Assembly: GCF_002482385.1 (NCBI RefSeq)
Contig: NZ_DLFW01000038.1
Coordinates: 1 to 64,000, forward strand
Reading direction: 5' to 3'
Source of the DNA: Dysgonomonas sp. UBA7710
GTDB taxonomy: Bacteria > Bacteroidota > Bacteroidia > Bacteroidales > Dysgonomonadaceae
Length of the DNA stretch: 64,000 nucleotides
Position numbers and translations under genes: made by a program. The notes beneath the pieces were generated by a model that saw only the letters and a list, made by a program, of their open reading frames with translations, was not told the origin of the DNA and searched no databases. Within the stretch, counting starts at the first letter, position 1; each line of letters starts with the position of its first letter. Shown here piece by piece: positions 50,449-59,610 of the stretch.

Positions 50449-51987
50449 TTAATAATTTGGATTCTGGATTAAAACCCCGTTAGATTTATCTATCTCAGCC
50501 TGAGGTAATGGAAATAATGCATGTCTCTCCTGATAACCAGTCTTACCTGCGGCATGCAATACTTGTGCTGCAACACCCCAACGTACCAAGTCATAGAAAC
50601 GGTCCCATTCCACTGCAAGTTCTACTCGTCTTTCGTGACGGATGGCATTTCTCAACAGATTTTGATCGGTAGTGGTCACTTTAGGAAGAACAGAAGTATT
50701 GCCTCCTCTGGCGCGGTTTCTAACTGCTTCCAGATAGTCCTGAGCTTCGGTTGTTTGTCCCAACTCATTTGCAGCTTCGGCAGCGATAAGATACATCTCC
50801 GATAAACGAATGATGCGTATGTTCATCCAAAATCCGTGTTTGCTGAACTCTCTTCGTTTAGCCGGATCTGTGTACACTTTCTTATTGTAATACCTGTTCA
50901 TTACTTCCTGAGCAACCGGTTTTTCACCATATGGCTGATTAGCCGGAATAGACGCAGGATCTTCTCCCGGTTTCAAAAAATACAACAATGTTTCATCTTT
51001 TCGAGGATCACCGGCTTCGAATGCATTTGCCAATATCGTTGTAGGGCAATTCCAACCCCAACCTAAATCCCAGTCTCCGGCTCCTCTTACTCCCTGAACT
51101 TCGGCATACTGACTACCGATATCTGTACTTGCGGGCAAAGCTGCCGTGGAAGTACACTGCAATTCGAAGATAGATTCACTACTGTTTTCTCCACTTTCCC
51201 TGAATATCTGGTTAAATGGCGTATTCAGATTATATAGGCCTGAATTAATTACATCCGTAGATGCAGTCAGCATATTTGCCCAATCATTACGCATCATGTA
51301 CGTCTTTGCATGCAAGGCCCTTGCTGCACCCCATGTTACACGGCCAAGATATTTACTTTCCCATTGTGGAGGCAATAAACTTTCGGCAGTGGTAAGATCT
51401 GCATCGATCAATTTATATATATCAGCTGCGCTTGATTTCGGAACATTCGTTTCAGCCGCGTCATTAATTTTGAAATCAATAAGAGGAACTTCTCCAAAAG
51501 CCCTTACTAAATTGAAGTACAAAAATGCACGGAAAAAATGAGCTTCGCCTTTACACAACAAATCAGATTCTGTCAAAACCGTTCCGGCAGCTTCCGCATC
51601 TTTCATGTCAGACAAAATAGTATTAGCTGTATGAATCAGAGCATAATTATTTGTATAATAACTAGCCAAATTCCCATCCGAAGCATTATAATTAAAATTA
51701 TCATACATAGAAAGTACATCCGACCCATCAGACAGGGTACTACCCTTTTCTACATCTTCGCTCCTTATGCTATGCACCGCTAATGCAGGAATACCACCTG
51801 TTATACCCCAGCCCTTGACCCGGGCATATAATGAAAAGACATCAGTTTGGTAGGATCCACCCGGGTTATCCCCATCAACCCATTGGCCCTGAGGCTTCTG
51901 ATCTAAAAGATCACTACAACCAGTTTGTGTCACAGCCAATAAACAGATGGCACAAACACTTATTAGCTTAATTATATTTTTTTTCAT
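50449..51987 (-). CDS. SusD/RagB-family glycan-binding lipoprotein
   Basis: SusD family protein of 512 residues with a lipobox (VTQTGC, Cys near 24). It has the TPR-like core (LIDADLTTAESLLP, ALHAKTYMMRNDW) and a C-terminal RHERRVELAVEWDRFYDLVRWG signature. It forms the lid over the SusC channel and delivers oligosaccharide to it. It follows susC by 21 bases. The sequence is complete with no unusual features. Confidence 0.93.
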   Translation of the reverse strand: MKKNIIKLISVCAICLLAVTQTGCSDLLDQKPQGQWVDGDNPGGSYQTDVFSLYARVKGWGITGGIPALAVHSIRSEDVEKGSTLSDGSDVLSMYDNFNYNASDGNLASYYTNNYALIHTANTILSDMKDAEAAGTVLTESDLLCKGEAHFFRAFLYFNLVRAFGEVPLIDFKINDAAETNVPKSSAADIYKLIDADLTTAESLLPPQWESKYLGRVTWGAARALHAKTYMMRNDWANMLTASTDVINSGLYNLNTPFNQIFRESGENSSESIFELQCTSTAALPASTDIGSQYAEVQGVRGAGDWDLGWGWNCPTTILANAFEAGDPRKDETLLYFLKPGEDPASIPANQPYGEKPVAQEVMNRYYNKKVYTDPAKRREFSKHGFWMNIRIIRLSEMYLIAAEAANELGQTTEAQDYLEAVRNRARGGNTSVLPKVTTTDQNLLRNAIRHERRVELAVEWDRFYDLVRWGVAAQVLHAAGKTGYQERHALFPLPQAEIDKSNGVLIQNPNY

Positions 51988-52008
51988 AATAGTCTGTTTG
52001 TTCGATGA

Positions 52009-55000
52009 TTAAAATGTTATATTTACTCCGAATGTATAAACAGCCGGCATAGGATATGTTCCTGTATCAATACCTGATTTGACAGCAGAACCTCCAATTT
52101 CCGGAGTATATCCGCTATTTTTACTCCATGTCTTCAGATTCTCAACATTACCATATATGCGCAATGATTTCATATAGATTTTCTTCAACAACGACGGACT
52201 AAATGTATAGCCTAACTGAATATTTCTGATACGGAAGAAACTGGCATCTTCTATAAAATAGCTGGAGTAAGCCCTGTTTACCGCCCTACTAGGATCGAGG
52301 ATAGGCTCCCAGTTAGATGTTCCTTCTCCATTCCAACGCCCCATACGGGATGTAAGATAGTTGAACTGGGCAAATGAGGAAGCATCCCAATCACGGTATA
52401 TCTCATTCCCATAAACACCCATCATGTCTATTCCCATATCGAAGCCTTTATAACTCAAATTAAGATTAAATCCATATGTAAAATCAGGGGTTGGTTTACC
52501 TATTTTTGTCCTGTCATCCTGATCTATTTTCCCATCACCGTTTACATCTTTAAATTTCAGGTCTCCTGGCTTAACAGTATATACTGTATTAGGTACAGAC
52601 TGTTTAATATCTTCATTATTCTGGTAAACACCCTCTACCTTATATCCGTAAAAATAGCCGACAGGCTGGCCTGCAACAGTCCTTGCCACTCCTTCATAAA
52701 TAGCATCTCCTTCATCGCGTCCCAATTTTATTACTTTATTGTTAACTGTCGTTAAATTTGCTCCAATTGAATAACTAAAGTCCGAATTACCTATTTTATC
52801 ATTCCATGAAGCAGACAACTCTACTCCTTTATTCTCTATATCTCCTAAATTTTCCAAAGAGTTGAAAGCACCGCCACGAGAATCGAGCATTACAATAATA
52901 TCTTTTGTCTTTTTGCTATAATATACAGGCTCAATCCTCAGTCTCTGATTCAACATATTCATCTCAAAGCCTGCTTCCCATGCATATGTTTTCTCCCATT
53001 TCAGATTCCCTGTATAATATATCTTGGCATAACCGGGTATAATCTCTTCATTTGGTCCGAATACTGCACTACCAGTAGGTGTTAATCCCGGATAAGAAGG
53101 ATAATAGTTATTTACATTAACACCTGTGTTTTCAGTACCCAAGACTCCCCAGGAACCTTTAAGTTTAAGATAATCAATTACATTCTGATCTGCCATAAAT
53201 GCCTCCTCAGATAATACCCAACCGGCACCGAAAGAAAAGAAGTTATCCCAAGTGTTACCCACTCCTCTGAATACTGATGAACCATCGCGACGGTAAGATG
53301 CATTAAATAAGTAGCGGTTATCATAGTTGTATAATCCCCTTAACAGGTAGGACATTGTAAACCTCCTCCACTGTTTGATGTCATCTCCGGTCTGATTTCT
53401 CGCACCATCTACACCTAATGAAGTCAGCCACCATTTATCGTGATCATTATTAGGTACAGAAAAGTATATTTTATCTATGAGTTCACTTCTTTCACCATTC
53501 AGTAAAGAGAATTCACGGTAATTGGTGGTCAGACCAGCCATAGCCGTAAGCGAATGTTTCTCGTTGAAAGTATTCTGGTAAGTCAATATATGGTCTGCCT
53601 GAGCTGTATATTCAGTCGATTTCAGCTGTGTGATTATTTGTCTGTTCTGTACGTTTTCTTTCCCTGGAATCTCTGGATTGTACTGGTACACTACCGGAGA
53701 AAACGATCTGGCTTCATTCACCGAATAGTCCAGGGAGAGAGTTGTCTTAAATGTGAAGTTCTTCAGGAAATTCACTTCTCCATAAATATTTCCGGCAACC
53801 CTGTGGTTGACTCCCAAATTATGATTGCCACGAATATCTGTTTCAACTAATGGATTCCAAAGCTGTGCCCTTTGAAAATCAGGCATCGTGTGCAATAAAG
53901 TCTCACTTTTTCCTGTAACCGGATCTGTATATTCCGCATACATAGGAGCAATCGGAGCTGCTCTTACGATAGAAGCAACCTGTTTGGCATCAGGAGTTTT
54001 ATTTTTAGCACCATTAACCTGAAACCCAAATTTCAAAAAGTCTGTAACCTTGTAATCACTACTAAGATTAATTGTAATTTTTGAGAATTTTTCAGTTTTT
54101 ATAGATCCTTCTTCGGATGTATATCCAAGGCCTAAATAGAACTTGCTCTTTTCACTTGAACCGGTAATACTTACATTATTATTCGTAATAAATCCTGTCT
54201 GGAACATTTCGTCCTGCCAGTTTGTATCTGCACCCCAATTCGTATAATCATACGGAGTTGCCCCTTGATTTACACGTTGTTCATTGTATAATTCTTTGAA
54301 CTGAGCGGCATTCGTTATATCTACCCTGTCGTAAATATGCTTTAATCCAAAAGAAGAGTTTATATTTACTATGGTTTGTCCCTCTTTTGCCCGCTTAGTT
54401 GTAATGATAATAACACCATTGGCCCCGCGAACACCAAAAATAGCAAGAGAGGACGGGTCTTTTAATATTTCCATAGATTCTATATCCGCCGGATTTATAT
54501 AATTGATGTTATCGGAGAATAATCCGTCAACAATATAGAGAGGCTTGTATCCATTGATAGAGTTCGTACCACGGATACGAATCTCCGGATCTTGTCCGGC
54601 ACGTCCTGTATTCACTACCTGGACACCGGCCACTTTACCTTGCAAACTAGCCAATGGATTGGCAGACGGCCTGTTTGCGATTTCATCAGCCTTGATACTT
54701 ACAATAGAACCTGTCAGATCTCGTTTTTTAGCTGTGCCGTAACCAATTACTACAGTTTCAGCGAGTAATTGGGCATCATCTTCCAGCGTTATATTTATCG
54801 TAGACTGAGAACTTACTGTAACCAATTGCGTTTTCATCCCCACATAAGAGAATTCCAAGACATCGCCTGATTTGGCAGCCAGGGAATATGTACCATCAAT
54901 ATCTGTAACAGTACCAGTGGAGGTTCCCTGTATCTTAATGCTCACGCCAATCAGAGGCTCACCCGAGGCATCTGCCACCTTACCGGTAATAGTCTTTGTC

Positions 55001-55116
55001 TGAGCATAAATACTTACAGTACTCACCAGTAAAAGGCAAGCAAGGAACATAAAACCCCTCATAAAGAAAGAGTCCGTTCCTAATGTAATAAATGTTCTTT
55101 TAGGTTTACTTTTCAT
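52009..55116 (-). CDS. SusC/RagA-family TonB-dependent transporter
   Basis: Protein of 1035 residues with a signal peptide (about 17-39). An N-terminal carboxypeptidase-like domain (ITGKVADASGEPLIGVSIKIQ, about 42-115) leads to a plug domain with the SusC signature SLQGKVAGVQV and IRGTNSINGYKPLYIVDG, then a 22-strand barrel ending YTFGVNITF. It imports oligosaccharides across the outer membrane using TonB energy, with the adjacent SusD as lid. No sigma/anti-sigma signalling domain extension is seen, which fits control by the upstream LuxR-type regulator. Confidence 0.94.
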   Translation of the reverse strand: MKSKPKRTFITLGTDSFFMRGFMFLACLLLVSTVSIYAQTKTITGKVADASGEPLIGVSIKIQGTSTGTVTDIDGTYSLAAKSGDVLEFSYVGMKTQLVTVSSQSTINITLEDDAQLLAETVVIGYGTAKKRDLTGSIVSIKADEIANRPSANPLASLQGKVAGVQVVNTGRAGQDPEIRIRGTNSINGYKPLYIVDGLFSDNINYINPADIESMEILKDPSSLAIFGVRGANGVIIITTKRAKEGQTIVNINSSFGLKHIYDRVDITNAAQFKELYNEQRVNQGATPYDYTNWGADTNWQDEMFQTGFITNNNVSITGSSEKSKFYLGLGYTSEEGSIKTEKFSKITINLSSDYKVTDFLKFGFQVNGAKNKTPDAKQVASIVRAAPIAPMYAEYTDPVTGKSETLLHTMPDFQRAQLWNPLVETDIRGNHNLGVNHRVAGNIYGEVNFLKNFTFKTTLSLDYSVNEARSFSPVVYQYNPEIPGKENVQNRQIITQLKSTEYTAQADHILTYQNTFNEKHSLTAMAGLTTNYREFSLLNGERSELIDKIYFSVPNNDHDKWWLTSLGVDGARNQTGDDIKQWRRFTMSYLLRGLYNYDNRYLFNASYRRDGSSVFRGVGNTWDNFFSFGAGWVLSEEAFMADQNVIDYLKLKGSWGVLGTENTGVNVNNYYPSYPGLTPTGSAVFGPNEEIIPGYAKIYYTGNLKWEKTYAWEAGFEMNMLNQRLRIEPVYYSKKTKDIIVMLDSRGGAFNSLENLGDIENKGVELSASWNDKIGNSDFSYSIGANLTTVNNKVIKLGRDEGDAIYEGVARTVAGQPVGYFYGYKVEGVYQNNEDIKQSVPNTVYTVKPGDLKFKDVNGDGKIDQDDRTKIGKPTPDFTYGFNLNLSYKGFDMGIDMMGVYGNEIYRDWDASSFAQFNYLTSRMGRWNGEGTSNWEPILDPSRAVNRAYSSYFIEDASFFRIRNIQLGYTFSPSLLKKIYMKSLRIYGNVENLKTWSKNSGYTPEIGGSAVKSGIDTGTYPMPAVYTFGVNITF

Positions 55117-55232
55117 AGTTTTACTTTTTATTTAAACACACATTATCAAACAAAAATCTACTATGAACGACTAAAAAAGAAATGGTAATTATTCTTAGGA
55201 TATTTTTAAGGCATTATTTCCAGTTGCGAATG

Positions 55233-55258
55233 AGATACTAGATTACCATATCGTATCT
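55233..55258. promoter_or_regulatory. Candidate operator upstream of susC
   Basis: AGATAC (55233-55238) and GTATCT (55253-55258) form an inverted repeat with a 14-base spacer, 117-142 bases before the susC start. A leftward -7-like TACATTTG lies at 55290-55283. The rest of 55117-55421 is AT-rich with no ORF. The arrangement is a plausible control region for the PUL regulator, but the operator would lie downstream of that -7 box, so either the promoter or the operator may be misassigned. Confidence 0.3.
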
Positions 55259-55421
55259 GGGTCGTGATATTAGATTTTATGCCAAATGTAGATAATCTGA
55301 CAAAAGTGTTTCGAAAAGTTAATACATCGTAATTACATACTTCGACTTTTTAACAGTACCACGACCTCATTATTACCTCTCAAAATAAAATAAAACATTG
55401 ATTAAAAAATGATTACAATAG

Positions 55422-58247
55422 TCAATCTATCTCAAGAAAAAATTCATTTAAGTTCTGCGAAGGCTGAATATTTAACTTTTTCCGTAGTCTGTAGCGGCTG
55501 TTTTCTACGGCTCTTATCGAAAGATTCATCAACGAAGCTATTTCTTTTGTCTCCAAATTTAGCTTGAGACAGGCGCAAAGCCGGAGGTCATTGTTCGTCA
55601 ATTGAGGATATAAGGTCTTCATTTTTTTAAAGAATCCGGTATGTTTCTCTTCAAATTTGATAAGGAACATTTTCCAGTCATCTTCAGAGTTCATGTTATT
55701 ATTGAGGAGAGAATTTATTTTGTGATATAAAGGCAATAAAGCATTCATCTTATTCTTCGAGTAGAAATCGTCTACAATATCCTTAATTCTCAGAATCAGT
55801 TCATTCTTCTGTATAATAAATGAGGTCTGTGTTAGTAACTCCGCACTTTTTTGTTCCACTTCCTGTTGAAGTTCCCCTGCCAATATCCTTAAACGTCTTG
55901 TTTCACGATGTCTGATTTTCTGTAAGTGGAGATTTCGATACCGGCGAAGGATGAGTAACCATGTAATATATAATATTCCCACTATCATTAATACATAAAA
56001 CATATAAGCCCAGATAGTCTGATACCAGGGCGACAGGATTTCGAATTCGTATGATACCGGTTCAGAATAATTTCCTAAGTTATCTATTGTGCGTATCATA
56101 AACTTATATTTTCCCTGGGGAAGCCGGGCGTAAGAAACGCTATTTACTTTTTGGGGTAAAGACCAGTCTTTATCCACATTTTCCAACATATACTGAAACG
56201 ATAGATTGGAAGCGAATGCATTATTGGATGAAAAACCAATTGTGACTGTATTAAAGGTATAAGAAACTTCTGCACTTTCTGTTAAATCCTTATATTCTGT
56301 ACGACCGTCCATATTTACAGTCCGCATAAATTCAATATATGGAGCTAATAATTCTTTATAAAGATTTCCTTTTGCCTCTTTCGTCTTATTGTATAATAAA
56401 AAACCATTATCCAGACATATGAGGCTAGTAGTTTCATTTAGTATGGAAACATTTTCATATGCATTGACCAGAGACAAGTTCATCCCTAAATTATAATTCT
56501 CCGTTATAGCTATATCATAGCCATCATAGAAAAATTTATATATAGCAGCCTCTGTCAATGCCCAGAACTGATTTTCTCTTATCGGAATTACCTGCCTTAT
56601 ATTATGTACGGTACTGAAACATTCATTCAGCAAAGAACTTGACACAATCTTGTTTTCAATATCGTCATATGTATAAAATTGATTGTTCCCTAATAAGACA
56701 ATACGTCCCCCGACTTTAAATATTTTCAGTTTATAAGGAAGGCCATCTTTATTATTACCTCCATAGTATGAAAAAGACCTGAAACCCGAAAAATCATCTT
56801 CCAGTTTACAACGATACACTCCCCTATTGAAATGTTCGAGCCATATATTCCCTAAATGATCAAACTCCGCATTTATGATTGGTTCGGATATCTGGCCGGG
56901 AGTGTAAACCCGGCCTGTCTTCTTATCTACTATCCTTATGGAACTATATGTAGAGAGTATCAACAGATCGTGGTCTCTTATTTTAGCTTCGGACAAGTTA
57001 TATATACCTGTACCTATAGCAAATGCATCGGTAACCGATAGGTTTTTATGAATTTCCTTCAAACCTTTGTTATGGCAACAATATAGAACACCATCAACAA
57101 CTTTGAGGGCCCATACCTGTCCCTGTGTTCCATCTATCAGTTTCATATCGGAGAGAGCATTCGGTTTATTCAGCCCCTCTTTCGTAATGTAAAATACACC
57201 CTGATTGGTTCCAATGAATAGCTTATTGTCCCAAAGGACGCCACAATATACAGCTCCGGTATTTCCACCCGGATCGGTATAACAGCTCATATTTTCAATG
57301 TATTGAATATATGCTATTCCACGATCCAGTGCAGCCCAGATATTACCCAGATTATCTTCATACAAAGAAAGCACCGTATTATTCTGGAGTGTACTTTCAG
57401 AAGATATATGGTCTATAATCCGGCCATTATTATCAACTTCGTAGATTCCATCCAAAATAGTACCCAGATAGTATGACCCTTTCGAAGACAATACACCACA
57501 GCTGAGCTCCTTCAGGTTCATTATACCCGAAAGTACAGGGCTCCACTCCTTAAAAGTCTTTCCATCATAAATATAAATACCTTTAGATGTGGTACCTATC
57601 AAATATTGATCTTCTTTATAAGGAAGAATTACCCGGACATCCGTACCCTGAAAGACCTCACTTCCTTCTATTTCTTCCAGTTTATCTCCTTTAAGGCGAA
57701 AAAGCGGCCCCAGCATCTGCTGTACAAGAAATTCATCCCGGACTTTAGACAGAAACAAGAAACCCTTCTCGGACGGTATCCGTTTTACTGTCTTATAATC
57801 GTAAACATAAATAGAGCTAAACGACTGGAAATAGACACAATCGCTCGCAATCCAGATTTTCCAGAAATCATCATTCTTAAAGAGTGCCTTATCCAGACTA
57901 TCACTCAGGGAAGTGTAAACAAGCTTTCCCGAAATATCTCTGTCCCACCGGCCAAATTCTTCGTAACTCCCTGTAAATACGGTTTTGTGCGACAATACTG
58001 CAACAGACCGGGCGATCAATGAATTCGGTATCCGGTTAAGGTTCCATTCTATTCCATCAAATTCGAGTAGTCCTATATCATTTCCAAAATACATAGTACC
58101 TCTTTCATCTTGTCCTATCGACCAGTTTTTGTTATCAGCCTGATATTTTTCCCTATACAAGTTTATAATATGCGGCTTATTGGAAAAAGCAGAGACGGTA
58201 GTTAGCAGCAGTATGATTAAGATAATATGTCCGGATAATCGCTTCAT
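55422..58247 (-). CDS. Membrane-spanning PUL regulator (beta-propeller, Y_Y_Y, LuxR HTH)
   Basis: Protein of 941 residues. After a signal peptide or anchor (about 6-24) come two-component-regulator propeller repeats (WSIGQDERGTMYFGND-type, to about 650) and a Y_Y_Y domain (about 665-735, YARLPQGKYKFMIRTIDN). A membrane helix follows (about 745-768), then a cytoplasmic coiled coil and a LuxR-type HTH (about 885-935: TNNDLRLCACLKLNLETKEIA, ending AVENSRYRLRKKLNI). There is no kinase or receiver domain, so it would sense glycan in the periplasm and bind DNA directly. It lies just upstream of susC on the same strand. Confidence 0.9.
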   Translation of the reverse strand: MKRLSGHIILIILLLTTVSAFSNKPHIINLYREKYQADNKNWSIGQDERGTMYFGNDIGLLEFDGIEWNLNRIPNSLIARSVAVLSHKTVFTGSYEEFGRWDRDISGKLVYTSLSDSLDKALFKNDDFWKIWIASDCVYFQSFSSIYVYDYKTVKRIPSEKGFLFLSKVRDEFLVQQMLGPLFRLKGDKLEEIEGSEVFQGTDVRVILPYKEDQYLIGTTSKGIYIYDGKTFKEWSPVLSGIMNLKELSCGVLSSKGSYYLGTILDGIYEVDNNGRIIDHISSESTLQNNTVLSLYEDNLGNIWAALDRGIAYIQYIENMSCYTDPGGNTGAVYCGVLWDNKLFIGTNQGVFYITKEGLNKPNALSDMKLIDGTQGQVWALKVVDGVLYCCHNKGLKEIHKNLSVTDAFAIGTGIYNLSEAKIRDHDLLILSTYSSIRIVDKKTGRVYTPGQISEPIINAEFDHLGNIWLEHFNRGVYRCKLEDDFSGFRSFSYYGGNNKDGLPYKLKIFKVGGRIVLLGNNQFYTYDDIENKIVSSSLLNECFSTVHNIRQVIPIRENQFWALTEAAIYKFFYDGYDIAITENYNLGMNLSLVNAYENVSILNETTSLICLDNGFLLYNKTKEAKGNLYKELLAPYIEFMRTVNMDGRTEYKDLTESAEVSYTFNTVTIGFSSNNAFASNLSFQYMLENVDKDWSLPQKVNSVSYARLPQGKYKFMIRTIDNLGNYSEPVSYEFEILSPWYQTIWAYMFYVLMIVGILYITWLLILRRYRNLHLQKIRHRETRRLRILAGELQQEVEQKSAELLTQTSFIIQKNELILRIKDIVDDFYSKNKMNALLPLYHKINSLLNNNMNSEDDWKMFLIKFEEKHTGFFKKMKTLYPQLTNNDLRLCACLKLNLETKEIASLMNLSIRAVENSRYRLRKKLNIQPSQNLNEFFLEID

Positions 58248-58285
58248 AAGATCTACAGTTTTAGGAAGGGTTCTATTTCGACATT

Positions 58286-58293
58286 CAAAAATA
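58286..58293 (-). promoter_or_regulatory. -7 box TATTTTTG of the PUL regulator gene
   Basis: Consensus -7 box 38 bases before the regulator start codon, so the regulator has its own promoter. Confidence 0.5.
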
Positions 58294-58354
58294 GCATAAT
58301 TTTATTAAAATAACATCTCTAAGTCTTCTTGGTTCATCCGATGCTAACAGAACG

Positions 58355-58384
58355 AAGGCATCCGTTGATAATAGCGGATGCCTT
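58355..58384 (-). terminator. Terminator of the metal-efflux operon
   Basis: AAGGCATCCG (58355-58364) pairs perfectly with CGGATGCCTT (58375-58384). It lies 28 bases past the TolC-like gene. The T run on the leftward side is weak. Confidence 0.55.
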
Positions 58385-58411
58385 TCATATATACAAATTA
58401 TAAAAAAGAGT

Positions 58412-59593
58412 CTATCGTTCCCATTGCTGCAACTCGCTCACAGCAAGCTGATAATCCCTTTCCGTTTCGTAATACTTATCAATCGTTTCATAATATACCG
58501 AAAGTTCCAGCAGATAATTTATGAGAGACAACTGGCCTTTTTCCAATGCCTTTTTCAACAAATCGCGATTGTTCGTAACCTTCAGTGTCTCCTGATATTC
58601 ATTCAGCAATACAGAAAGTTTAGAAGCTTTATCATATTGATTCTTTAATACATTCTGAAATTGGATTTTGGTATCAGCGTGCTGCATCTGCAAAGCTACA
58701 GTTTGCGCTTTCTGGTGTTTTACGGTATTCTTTCCTTCCCACAAAGGAATGGAAACTCCTACTGTAAAACCTTGCAATGTAGTACCGAGAATACGTTCGC
58801 TTGTGTAGCCGGCTGTAATTTTCGGCAGATTCAGTGCGCGGGTCAGTTGCTCCTGTTTTTTACTCAACTTAATCTCCTGTTCAGCCAGACGCAACGAGGG
58901 ATTGTTTTCTTTTACCCTTTCGAACCATTCTGTAAAATTAAGCGGAAAAAGGTAGTCCGGATAATTACCGGACGAATATGCAAGTGGCTCCCCGCCGTTC
59001 AACCGTTGTAATTCGGCTTTCAGCGTATTTATTTCAACCATGTTTATCTGATACAGCTTTTCTGTATTGAGTAAATCCAGTTTGGTTTTATTCCTCTCCA
59101 GAATATCGATATCTCCCTGGTTGAAACGTTTCTGGTAAGCATCAGACAATTCCCTGGCAGACTCCAGACGTTGAGCTAGTTGTCCATTCAACTTTGTCCG
59201 GTAGGTAAGTTCCACACACAAAGCCCGTGCCTGCTGCATAATTTCCCTGCGTTGTTGCTCATAGGTCAAATCGACCTGCTTATTCTTACCTGCCGCTAAT
59301 TGAGATTTATAACGGTAAGCAGTAGGAAAATCGAAAGACTGCGTTACATTCAGATCCGTACGGTTGCCTTCTCCGGCAGGACTCCCCCAAAGATAACCGA
59401 ACTCAACCTCAGGATTAGCCATATTTATCCCGGTCTTGTTGCCGATCTTATCGGCATTGGCTTGCTCCCGGTACGCCTTCAGTGTTGTATTGTTCGCTTC
59501 TATGCTTCCCAACACCTTACTGAATGTATCCTGTGCCTCAACACGAACAACAGACAGCAGCGATAATAAAAGTATATATATTACTGTTCTCAT
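58412..59593 (-). CDS. TolC/CzcC-like outer-membrane efflux protein
   Basis: Protein of 393 residues with a signal peptide (1-20, ends VRVEAQ) and two outer-membrane-efflux (OEP) repeats, largely helical (YRYKSQLAAGKNKQVDLTYEQQRREIM, and a matching second half around YDKASKLSVLLNEYQETLKV). It forms the outer-membrane channel of a tripartite RND pump with the adjacent CusA- and CusB-like proteins. An upstream TTG in frame overlaps the previous gene; ATG 59593 is chosen. It is 17 bases after the RND gene and last in the operon. Confidence 0.87.
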   Translation of the reverse strand: MRTVIYILLLSLLSVVRVEAQDTFSKVLGSIEANNTTLKAYREQANADKIGNKTGINMANPEVEFGYLWGSPAGEGNRTDLNVTQSFDFPTAYRYKSQLAAGKNKQVDLTYEQQRREIMQQARALCVELTYRTKLNGQLAQRLESARELSDAYQKRFNQGDIDILERNKTKLDLLNTEKLYQINMVEINTLKAELQRLNGGEPLAYSSGNYPDYLFPLNFTEWFERVKENNPSLRLAEQEIKLSKKQEQLTRALNLPKITAGYTSERILGTTLQGFTVGVSIPLWEGKNTVKHQKAQTVALQMQHADTKIQFQNVLKNQYDKASKLSVLLNEYQETLKVTNNRDLLKKALEKGQLSLINYLLELSVYYETIDKYYETERDYQLAVSELQQWER

Positions 59594-59610
59594 AATTTGA
59601 TTCTTTTTTG

